A stretch of DNA of 6,908 nucleotides from an uncultured Lachnoanaerobaculum sp. Lineage in GTDB: Bacteria > Bacillota > Clostridia > Lachnospirales > Lachnospiraceae. The stretch's first letter is position 1. Each line of letters opens with the position of its first letter. The notes beneath the pieces are model-generated. The model ran no database searches. It was not told where the DNA came from and worked only from the letters and a program-made list of their open reading frames with translations. Where the stretch lies: positions 1-6,908 of the forward strand of contig CALISX010000041.1 of NCBI GenBank assembly GCA_938041725.1, written 5' to 3'. Shown in pieces: positions 1-6,244 of the stretch. The position numbers and the translations under genes were made by a program.

Positions 1-2
1 TC

Positions 3-395
3 GAAACGCTGCGGGCCTATCATCCCAAAAGACTGGTGGTGGTGTTTGGCTGCGGGGGAAACCGTTCCAAGGACAGGCGGTATTCCATGGGGGAAATCTG
101 CGGCAAGCTGGCGGATTTTTCCATCGTAACGGCGGATAATTCCCGCTTTGAAAAAACCCAGGATATTATAGCAGATATTGTGTCCCGGCTGGCCCCCACA
201 GGGGGGGACTACATCACCATTCCTGACAGACGGGAGGCCATATTTTATGCGGTGCAGCAGGCAAGGGAGGGGGATCTGATTGCCGTTATTGGAAAGGGGC
301 ATGAGGATTACCAGGAAATCAACGGGGTCAGGCATCATTTTCTGGATCGGGAGGTGATTTTGGAGGCCCTGAAGGAAAGCAAAGAGGATGTATGA
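3..395 (+). CDS. murE: MurE, UDP-MurNAc-tripeptide synthetase (C-terminal part, 5' end outside window)
   Basis: This is the last 130 codons of a Mur ligase; the family is usually about 480-500 residues, so the N-terminal and ATP-binding domains lie to the left. MurE is cytoplasmic and uses ATP to add the third amino acid, meso-diaminopimelate or L-lysine, to UDP-MurNAc-L-Ala-D-Glu. Visible C-terminal motifs are GCGGNR (48-65), a following RRYSMGE segment that aligns with KRPLMG, DNSR (135-146), and GKGHEDYQ from 291. Against E. coli MurE, the diaminopimelate contacts (Arg before the PLM segment, Asn and Arg of DNPR, Gly and Glu of GKGHE) all have counterparts, so diaminopimelate is the predicted substrate. 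The proline of DNPR is serine here. The reading frame is open from base 3, so the GTG at 36 is an internal valine codon, not a start. The TGA stop overlaps the murF ATG as ATGA, which suggests coupling. Confidence 0.93.
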   Translation, partial: ETLRAYHPKRLVVVFGCGGNRSKDRRYSMGEICGKLADFSIVTADNSRFEKTQDIIADIVSRLAPTGGDYITIPDRREAIFYAVQQAREGDLIAVIGKGHEDYQEINGVRHHFLDREVILEALKESKEDV

Positions 396-1759
396 GGGAC
401 TTTTTGGTAAAGGAACTGGTGGAAATCACCGGGGGAGAACTGATTTCAGGCTCTTTGAAGGAAAAAAGGGCCTGTAATAATCTGTCCGTGGATTCCAGAC
501 AGATTAATAAAAACACCTTGTTTGTGCCCCTGGCAGGGGAAAAAAGGGATGGACATGATTTTTTTCAGCAGGTATATGAGGCAGGGGGGCGTTTTGCCCT
601 CAGTGCCCGCAGGGCCTGTTTTCAAGCGCCGGATTTTCAGATTATTTTTGTGGAGGATACCCTGGAGGCCATGCAAAAACTGGCAAAAGCCATTCGAGAA
701 GGCCTTGGGATCCCCCTGATTGGCATCACCGGAAGTGTGGGAAAGACCACCACCCGGGAAATGGTGGCGGCGGCCCTGGGGGCAGAAAAAGAGGTTTTTA
801 AAACACCGGCCAATTTTAATTCCCAGGTGGGGGTTCCCCTGACCTTAAGCAGCATTGCACAGGAGGACATTGGGATCATTGAAATGGGCATCAGTGAGTT
901 TGGAGAAATGACCCGGCTTTCCAAAATGGTGCAGCCGGATCTGGCGGTGGTGACCAATATCGGGGAGGCCCATTTAAAGCAGCTGATTACCAAGGAAAAT
1001 ATCCGGGACCAAAAATTCCATATCCAGGATCATATGGCCCCGGGGGGAATTCTGCTTTTAAACGGGGAGGATCCCATTTTAAGGGAAAGCCATGCCTATG
1101 AGGAGATTCAAAAGGAGTATTTTAACTGCCAGGGGGAAAACTGTACCTGTTATGCCGCAGAGATTGATATTCAGGAGGGTCTGCCGGTGTTTACAGCCCA
1201 TATCCGGGGGGAAAGCCTTCGGGTAAAGCTTGGGGTCTGCGGCATTCACCAGATCTCTAATGCCCTGGCGGCTTTGGCAGTAGCCTGGCATTATGGAGTG
1301 GATTTGCAAAGGGCAGCCAAATCCCTGGAAGAATTCAAAGGTTTTCCCCATAGACAGCAAATCCGCTGTACAGGGAAGGTGACGGTGATTGATGATACCT
1401 ATAATGCCAGTCCGGATTCCATGCGGGCTGCTTTGCAGATTCTCACAGATATGCCCCAGGGAAATCGAAAAATTGCGGTACTGGGGGATATGAAGGAGCT
1501 GGGCAGGGGAGAGATCAAAATTCATCGGGCCATGGGAAGCTATATTAAGGGTCTTCCCATTGATTATGTAATAACCCTGGGAAAGCTGGGGGCAGAGCTG
1601 CTGCACTGTTTGCCTCCAGGGAAGGGAAAGGCCTTTATGGATTCGGAAAAACTGGCTGCGTTTTTACAGAAATATCAAAAGCCAGGGGATGTGATTTTAT
1701 TTAAGGCATCCAACAGTATGGGCCTTACCCAGGTGGTGGATCGCTTTGTGGGAGAGTAA
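392..1759 (+). CDS. murF: MurF, UDP-MurNAc-tripeptide:D-Ala-D-Ala ligase
   Basis: A complete 455-residue Mur ligase, normal length for the family. It joins D-Ala-D-Ala to UDP-MurNAc-tripeptide with ATP, the last cytoplasmic step in making the pentapeptide. Domains in order: an N-terminal UDP-substrate domain (about 1-105, with SVDSRQI and LFVPLAGEKRDGHDF); a central ATPase domain with P-loop GITGSVGKTTT (111-121), IEMGISEFGEM (163-173) and TNIGEAHL (188-195); and a C-terminal domain with DDTYNASPDSM (334-344), LGDMKELG (364-371) and KASNSMGL (438-445). DDTYNASP and LGDMKELG mark it as MurF rather than MurC, D or E. The usual LGS after TNIGxxHL reads LIT, but Lys208 sits where the carbamylated lysine is expected. 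The start is the ATG overlapping the murE stop, with AGAGG at 383-387 as a modest ribosome binding site. The TAA shares one base with the priA start. Confidence 0.96.
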   Translation: MRDFLVKELVEITGGELISGSLKEKRACNNLSVDSRQINKNTLFVPLAGEKRDGHDFFQQVYEAGGRFALSARRACFQAPDFQIIFVEDTLEAMQKLAKAIREGLGIPLIGITGSVGKTTTREMVAAALGAEKEVFKTPANFNSQVGVPLTLSSIAQEDIGIIEMGISEFGEMTRLSKMVQPDLAVVTNIGEAHLKQLITKENIRDQKFHIQDHMAPGGILLLNGEDPILRESHAYEEIQKEYFNCQGENCTCYAAEIDIQEGLPVFTAHIRGESLRVKLGVCGIHQISNALAALAVAWHYGVDLQRAAKSLEEFKGFPHRQQIRCTGKVTVIDDTYNASPDSMRAALQILTDMPQGNRKIAVLGDMKELGRGEIKIHRAMGSYIKGLPIDYVITLGKLGAELLHCLPPGKGKAFMDSEKLAAFLQKYQKPGDVILFKASNSMGLTQVVDRFVGE

Positions 1760-3954
1760 TGGAAAGGTTTGTTTCGGTTATACTGGATATTTCCCATCAA
1801 AATGTGGACCGGCCCTTTACCTATCGGATCCCGGAGGAGCTTTTGGGCAGGATTGTGATTGGTTCGGCGGTAAAGGTGGAATTCGGGGTGCAGATTCGAA
1901 CCGGATACGTGCTTTCTTTGGAAGGGGATACAGAGCTTTTGCCGGAGCAGATTAAGGATATTTTGGAACTGGCTCCCTTCAGCATCAGTCCCAGGGAAAA
2001 TACCATTCGAATGGCCATTTGGATGAAAAAGCGCTTCGGCTGCACCTGGAACCGGGCCTTGATGACGGTGATGCCGGTTAAAAACAGGGTAAAGGTTCAT
2101 AGGGATTCCTTGATTACTCTAAAGACCCGGGAGGAGGCCCTGGCTGAGAGACTGGAGGGGGAGAGAAAAACCGCCTGGGCCAGGGTAATCAGAGAGCTGG
2201 CCAGCCAGCCGGGGCATACCATGAAGCAAAGTCTTCTGTGTAAAAAAACAAAGGTTTCCGGTTTGGTGGTGGAAAGGCTCAAGGAGGAGGGGTATATATC
2301 CCGGCAGAGTCTGGAAGGGGATCCCCTTCTTCCCCTGCTCCAGGGGGCCAAAAAAGAAGAAAAGATCCTTACAAAGGATCAGGCAGCAGTATTGGAACAG
2401 TTTTGTAAGGAATATGAGGACGGGCCGGGGGAATATCTGCTTCATGGGGTTACCGGCAGCGGGAAAACCCTGGTATTTTTGAAGATGATGGAGCATGTGA
2501 TTGCTGCAGGCAGGCAGGTGATTTATCTGATTCCAGAGATTTCCCTCACCTACCAAAGCCTCCAGCGGGCCGTATCCTTTTTTGGCAGCCGGGTGGCTTT
2601 GATTCACTCCAAGCTTTCCGGGGGAGAGCGTTTTGCCCAGTTTGAAAAAATCAAAAACCATGAGGCGGATGTGATGATCGGTCCCCGTTCTGCCCTGTTT
2701 GCCCCAGTGGATGCCCTGGGGCTTATTGTCATAGATGAGGAGCATGATTCCGCCTATAAAAACGAAAATATTCCCCGGTTTCATACGGGGGATGCCGCCA
2801 GGGAGCTGGCAAGGATCACCGGAGCCTCTTTGGTGCTGGCCTCTGCCACCCCCAGCCCGGAAACCTATGCCCGGGTGCAGGCGGGAAAGATCCGCTGTTT
2901 TTCTTTGCCCCGGCGGGCAGTGCCCGGGGCGGGGATGGCCCGGGTGCAGGTGGTGGATATGCGTCAGGAGCTTCGAGAGGGAAACCGCAGCATCTTTTCC
3001 AGGGCATTGGAGGAGAAGATAGGAGAACGGCTCAAAAACCGGGAACAGGTTATGCTTTTTATGAACCGGAGGGGGTATTCCACCTTTGTTTCCTGCCGCA
3101 GCTGCGGAGAGGTGATCAAATGCCGCCACTGTGATGTGGCCCTGCGTCTTCACAACAACCAAAGGCTGATTTGCCATTACTGCGGTTTTTCCAGGGATTT
3201 GCCAAAGTTATGTCCATCTTGCGGCTCCCAGTATATCGCAGGCTTTGGAGTGGGCACCCAAAAACTGGAGGTTCTGACCCAAAAGGCCTTTCCAACTGCC
3301 AGGGTGCTTCGCCTGGATACAGACAGCAGTGCAAAAAAAGAGGGGGCGGCAGGGATTTTATCCGCCTTTTCCAAGGGGGAGGGGGATATTTTAATCGGCA
3401 CCCAAATGATTGTAAAGGGACATGATTTTGAGAGGGTCACTTTGGTGGGGATTATGGCGGCGGATACTTCTCTGTATGTGGGCAGCTATACGGCAGCCCA
3501 GCGCACCTTTGAGCTGATTACCCAGGCCGCAGGCCGGGCCGGGCGCAGGGATCTGCCCGGGGAGGCTTTGATTCAAACCTATTCTCCCAATCACTATGCC
3601 ATCCGGGCTGCAGCCCGCCAGGACTATCAGGAATATATTTCCTATGAAATGGCCTTTCGAAAAATTGCCGCCTACCCCCCCTATGTGCATATGATGACGG
3701 TGCAGTTCTCCGCCCGGGAGGAGGAAGCGCTAAACCGGGGCATCGGAGAGGCCCTGGAGGTTTTGAGAAGGGAAATGGGCATCCGAACCGGGGAGCCGGT
3801 GATTCCCGGGGTGTATCGGGTGAATGATTACTACAGAAAACTTTTATATATTAAAAACAGCAAATATGATATACTGCTAGGCATAAAAGAGTGGATTGAC
3901 AGGATATTGGAAAACCGCCACCCAAAGGTACAGGCGGTATATGATTTTTCGTAA
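1759..3954 (+). CDS. priA: PriA, primosomal protein N' (replication restart helicase)
   Basis: A complete 731-residue superfamily 2 helicase, the expected length. PriA recognises stalled or collapsed replication forks, unwinds 3' to 5' and recruits the primosome so that DnaB-type helicase can be reloaded. The N-terminal 3'-end-binding domain is residues 1-105 (DRPFTYRIPEELL, then a VEFG variant of the usual VPFG), followed by a winged-helix linker. Helicase motifs are GVTGSGKT (230-237, Walker A), DEEH (326-329), SATP (362-365), GTQMIVKGHDF (547-557) and QAAGRAGR (589-596). Eight cysteines at 446, 449, 455, 458, 472, 475, 485 and 488 form the two zinc sites inserted in the helicase core, which distinguishes PriA from RecG or RecQ. 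All catalytic and metal residues are present, so it should be active. Translation starts at an ATG sharing one base with the murF stop, with GGGAG at 1750-1754. Confidence 0.97.
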   Translation: MERFVSVILDISHQNVDRPFTYRIPEELLGRIVIGSAVKVEFGVQIRTGYVLSLEGDTELLPEQIKDILELAPFSISPRENTIRMAIWMKKRFGCTWNRALMTVMPVKNRVKVHRDSLITLKTREEALAERLEGERKTAWARVIRELASQPGHTMKQSLLCKKTKVSGLVVERLKEEGYISRQSLEGDPLLPLLQGAKKEEKILTKDQAAVLEQFCKEYEDGPGEYLLHGVTGSGKTLVFLKMMEHVIAAGRQVIYLIPEISLTYQSLQRAVSFFGSRVALIHSKLSGGERFAQFEKIKNHEADVMIGPRSALFAPVDALGLIVIDEEHDSAYKNENIPRFHTGDAARELARITGASLVLASATPSPETYARVQAGKIRCFSLPRRAVPGAGMARVQVVDMRQELREGNRSIFSRALEEKIGERLKNREQVMLFMNRRGYSTFVSCRSCGEVIKCRHCDVALRLHNNQRLICHYCGFSRDLPKLCPSCGSQYIAGFGVGTQKLEVLTQKAFPTARVLRLDTDSSAKKEGAAGILSAFSKGEGDILIGTQMIVKGHDFERVTLVGIMAADTSLYVGSYTAAQRTFELITQAAGRAGRRDLPGEALIQTYSPNHYAIRAAARQDYQEYISYEMAFRKIAAYPPYVHMMTVQFSAREEEALNRGIGEALEVLRREMGIRTGEPVIPGVYRVNDYYRKLLYIKNSKYDILLGIKEWIDRILENRHPKVQAVYDFS

Positions 3955-3958
3955 GGAG
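3953..3958 (+). promoter_or_regulatory. Ribosome binding site of def
   Basis: AAGGAG lies 4 bases before the ATG at 3963 and overlaps the last two bases of the priA TAA stop. Ribosomes ending priA would sit directly on the def initiation site, so re-initiation is plausible. There is no room for a terminator or promoter in the 8-base gap. Confidence 0.75.
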
Positions 3959-3962
3959 CGGT

Positions 3963-4505
3963 ATGGCAATCAGACAGATTCGTGTAATGGGTGATGAAAT
4001 ATTAAACAAAAGGTGTAAGGAAGTAAAGGTTTTAAACGAAAGAATGCAGACCCTTATTGAGGATATGGTAGACACCATGCGGGAGGCCGGGGGGGTGGGC
4101 CTGGCAGCCCCCCAGGTAGGGGTACTGAAACGGATTATTGTGATTGAAGTGGAGGAGGGGCAGGTGCATGTGCTGATCAACCCGAAAATCACCCTGGCAG
4201 AGGGGGAGCAGTTAGGCTATGAGGGCTGTCTCAGCGTGCCTGGTAAAATCGGAGTGGTGCGCCGTCCCAACCATGTGGCGGTGGAGGCCTTTGACCGGAA
4301 TATGGAGGCCTTTACCCTGGAGGGAGAGGGGCTGATGGCCAGGGCCATTTGTCATGAATGCGCCCATTTAGACGGGGAGCTGTATGTGGATCTGGTGGAA
4401 GGGGAGCTGATGGATGCCAGCGAACTGGAACAGCAGGAAGAGGCGCCGGAGGAGGTGGAAGACTCTGAGGGAAGCCAAACATCCCAGAAGGAGCCCCGGT
4501 CATGA
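3963..4505 (+). CDS. def: Def, peptide deformylase
   Basis: A 180-residue metalloenzyme that removes the N-formyl group from nascent proteins at the ribosome exit, undoing what Fmt adds to initiator tRNA. All three family motifs are visible: GVGLAAPQ (44-51), EGCLS (87-91, metal ligand Cys89) and HECAH (131-135, ligands His131 and His135, catalytic Glu132). The third motif is normally HExDH; here Ala134 replaces the aspartate, an uncommon change outside the metal ligands. The catalytic core ends near residue 150 (DGELYVDLVEGELMD). The last 30 residues form a polar tail rich in Glu, Gln and Ser that looks disordered and is not needed for the fold. The start is set by AAGGAG just upstream and by the normal family N-terminus (IRVMGDEILNKRCKEV). 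The TGA overlaps the fmt ATG as ATGA, matching the very common def-fmt pairing. Confidence 0.95.
   Translation: MAIRQIRVMGDEILNKRCKEVKVLNERMQTLIEDMVDTMREAGGVGLAAPQVGVLKRIIVIEVEEGQVHVLINPKITLAEGEQLGYEGCLSVPGKIGVVRRPNHVAVEAFDRNMEAFTLEGEGLMARAICHECAHLDGELYVDLVEGELMDASELEQQEEAPEEVEDSEGSQTSQKEPRS
4488..4493 (+). promoter_or_regulatory. Ribosome binding site of fmt, inside the def coding region
   Basis: AAGGAG is 8 bases before the fmt ATG at 4502, near-ideal spacing. It lies within the def codons for Gln-Lys-Glu, five residues before the end of that protein. It supports the ATG that overlaps the def stop as the true fmt start. Confidence 0.8.
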
Positions 4506-5446
4506 AAATTGTATTTATGGGAACCCCGGATTTTGCCCTGGAACCCTTAAGGGCTTTGGTACAGGCAGGCCATGAACTTTGTCTGGTTCTTACCAAGGAG
4601 GATAAAAAAAGGGATCGGGGGGTGTTTCGTCCCACCCCGGTGAAGGAACTGGCCGAGGGTCTTCAGATTCCGGTGCTTACTCCTTCCCGTATGAAGGATC
4701 CGGCGCTGCTTGAGACCCTGAAAAATCAGGAAGCGGATGTTTTTGTGGTGGTGGCCTATGGGAAGATTCTGCCAAGGGAAATACTGGAGATTCCAAGGTA
4801 TGGATGCATCAATATCCATGCTTCTTTGCTTCCGGCTTACCGGGGGGCGGCTCCCATTCAGTGGGCCATTCTTTCCGGAGAGGAAAAAACCGGCATCACC
4901 ACCATGCACATGGATGAGGGGCTGGATACAGGGGATATATTAAGACAGTATGAAATCCCCATTGCAAAGGGTGAAACAGGAGGGTCTTTATTTGAGAAGC
5001 TGGCGAAGCTGGGGGGAGAGGCCATTGTGGATACCCTGGCCCATCTTTTTGAAATAAAACCCCAAAAGCAGGGGGAGATGACCACGGACTATGCCTCCAT
5101 GATGACCAAGTCCATGGGAGCTTTGGATTTTTCAAAAAATCCAGAGGTTTTGGAGCGCCAGGTGCGGGGGCTGAGTCCCTGGCCGGGGACCTTTTCCCAT
5201 CTGCAGGGAAAGATATTGAAGATTAAAAAAGCAGGACTGGTGCCGGATCCCGGGGAGGTATTGGAAAGGGAGCTGTCTGGGGAGGCATCCTTTGGAAAGC
5301 TGGTAACGGCCTCGGGCCGGTTGTTTGTGGTTTGCCAGGGGGGACTGCTGGAGCTTTTGGAGCTGCAGCCCCAGGGCAAGAAGGCCATGTCTGCCAGGGA
5401 TTTTTTGTCCGGCAGACATGGAGCAGCGGGGATGGAACTATCGTAA
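4502..5446 (+). CDS. fmt: Fmt, methionyl-tRNA formyltransferase
   Basis: A complete 314-residue cytoplasmic enzyme, the usual length. It moves a formyl group from 10-formyltetrahydrofolate to Met-tRNA(fMet), marking it for initiation. The N-terminal formyltransferase fold begins MKIVFMGTPDFA. The folate-site and catalytic region carries VVAYGKILP (83-91), NIHASLLPAYRGAAPIQWA (104-122) and MDEGLDTGDIL (137-147). Asn104, His106 and Asp142 correspond to E. coli Asn106, His108 and Asp144, so the catalytic triad is intact. The C-terminal tRNA-binding domain runs from about 205 and contains the family segment VRGLSPWPGTF (221-231). The GTPDFA start and the catalytic loop separate it from the related PurN and from nucleotide-sugar formyltransferases. 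It partners functionally with def immediately upstream, whose stop overlaps its start. No clear terminator hairpin follows the TAA. Confidence 0.97.
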   Translation: MKIVFMGTPDFALEPLRALVQAGHELCLVLTKEDKKRDRGVFRPTPVKELAEGLQIPVLTPSRMKDPALLETLKNQEADVFVVVAYGKILPREILEIPRYGCINIHASLLPAYRGAAPIQWAILSGEEKTGITTMHMDEGLDTGDILRQYEIPIAKGETGGSLFEKLAKLGGEAIVDTLAHLFEIKPQKQGEMTTDYASMMTKSMGALDFSKNPEVLERQVRGLSPWPGTFSHLQGKILKIKKAGLVPDPGEVLERELSGEASFGKLVTASGRLFVVCQGGLLELLELQPQGKKAMSARDFLSGRHGAAGMELS

Positions 5447-5531
5447 GCGATAAAAAGTCTGGAGTGTACTATTGTTGTGTTAGAGAAAAACGCAAAGCAC
5501 CCGGGATTTTCCTGGAGGAAGGAGGAGCAGC
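5447..5531 (+). other. Intergenic gap between fmt and the metallopeptidase gene
   Basis: These 85 bases are the only sizeable non-coding stretch in the window. They are A-rich just after the fmt stop. The one structure I can draw is a weak five-pair hairpin, CCGGG at 5501-5505 against CCTGG at 5511-5515 with loop ATTTT and one G-U pair, directly before the ribosome binding site. It has no following U-run and is not a terminator. TACTAT at 5467-5472 resembles a -10 element but has no acceptable -35 about 17 bases upstream. A weak internal promoter cannot be excluded. I see no small gene, riboswitch or repeat. Confidence 0.5.
5519..5525 (+). promoter_or_regulatory. Strong ribosome binding site of the zinc metallopeptidase gene
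   Basis: AAGGAGG is 6 bases before the ATG at 5532 and is the closest match to the anti-Shine-Dalgarno consensus in the window. A second in-frame ATG at 5538 would be 12 bases away, so the first ATG is preferred. Because no upstream gene overlaps this start, the gene probably relies on this site rather than on coupling. Confidence 0.82.
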
Positions 5532-6242
5532 ATGTATATGTATCGATATGGATTTGACTGGACCTATCTTTTGGTTTTAATTGGCATTGGTTTGACCTTG
5601 CTTGCCAGCGGTTATTTAAAAAGTACCATGGCCAAATATTCCAGAGTGGCCAGTGTGTCTGGACTGACCGGGGCAGAGGCAGCCAGAAGGATTTTACGTT
5701 TTAACGGCATTCTGGATGTGGATGTGGTACCCATTGCAGGCAATCTGACGGACCATTACAATCCCAGAAACAAAACCCTGAGTTTAAGCCAGGGGGTGTT
5801 TGAATCCACCTCCATTGCGGCTTTGGGAGTGGCTGCCCATGAATGCGGCCATGCCATACAGGATGATAAGGGATATCTGCCTTTGCGGCTGCGCTCCGCC
5901 TTTGTGCCTCTGGCAAACCTGGGCAGCAGCCTGGCCTGGCCTGTGATCGTGGCAGGCCTGCTTTTAAGCAGGTTCTCTTTTTCAGCGATTTTAATGCAAA
6001 TCGGCATCAGTCTTTTTTTACTGGCGGTGCTGTTTCAAATCATCACCCTGCCTGTGGAACTGAATGCCTCCAGGAGAGCTTTGGTGCAGCTGGAGCAAAA
6101 CAGCCTTTTGCTGCCGGATGAGCAAAAGAGGGCAAAAAGGGTGCTGCGGGCTGCAGCCATGACCTATGTGGCAGCCGCAGCCACAGGCGTTTTGCAGCTT
6201 TTGCGGCTGATGATTTTAGCAAATGGCAGGAGAAGACATTAA
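5532..6242 (+). CDS. YugP-type membrane zinc metallopeptidase (Zn_peptidase_2 family)
   Basis: A 236-residue predicted integral-membrane metalloprotease, complete and of normal family length. Hydrophobic segments lie at about 11-28, 126-146, 150-173 and 208-229. The cytosolic or peri-membrane catalytic part has the family block NLTDHYNPRNKTLSLSQGV (71-89) and the zinc motif HECGH (103-107), with His103 and His107 as ligands and Glu104 as catalytic base. Glu176 in LPVELNASRRA is the likely third ligand. This pattern matches B. subtilis YugP and relatives annotated as putative neutral zinc metallopeptidases. To my knowledge their substrate is not established, so I give no process. The protein begins MYMYRYGFDW and enters the membrane at once, without a cleavable signal peptide. 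It sits between fmt and rsmB, a place where this family recurs in Clostridia, and its stop is 2 bases before rsmB. It could be a membrane-protein quality-control protease, but that is inference. Confidence 0.9.
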   Translation: MYMYRYGFDWTYLLVLIGIGLTLLASGYLKSTMAKYSRVASVSGLTGAEAARRILRFNGILDVDVVPIAGNLTDHYNPRNKTLSLSQGVFESTSIAALGVAAHECGHAIQDDKGYLPLRLRSAFVPLANLGSSLAWPVIVAGLLLSRFSFSAILMQIGISLFLLAVLFQIITLPVELNASRRALVQLEQNSLLLPDEQKRAKRVLRAAAMTYVAAAATGVLQLLRLMILANGRRRH

Positions 6243-6244
6243 GG

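Noticed and set aside
201..207. G7 tract in murE as a frameshift site
   Set aside because: The frame is continuous through it and both sides match MurE, so there is no sign of a programmed or accidental frameshift.
1079..1606. A 175-codon open frame on the minus strand inside murF
   Set aside because: It lies fully opposite conserved MurF motifs, has no family resemblance, and I found no supporting ribosome binding site.
2119..3177. A 352-codon open frame on the minus strand inside priA
   Set aside because: It is antisense to the helicase core, which has every expected motif. Its translation is rich in Pro, Gly, His and Leu with no recognisable domain, which fits a shadow of codon bias in priA.
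5444..5472. Possible promoter after fmt (TACTAT as -10)
   Set aside because: The expected -35 position holds TAAGCG-like sequence with little match to TTGACA. Not enough to call a promoter.
5501..5515. Possible terminator hairpin between fmt and the peptidase gene
   Set aside because: The stem is five pairs with one G-U, and no U-run follows; a ribosome binding site does. It does not look like an intrinsic terminator.
5332..5580. An 82-codon plus-strand frame spanning the fmt end, the gap and the peptidase start
   Set aside because: It is out of frame with two well-supported genes, and its Cys-rich translation matches nothing. It is open only because the gap lacks stops in that frame.
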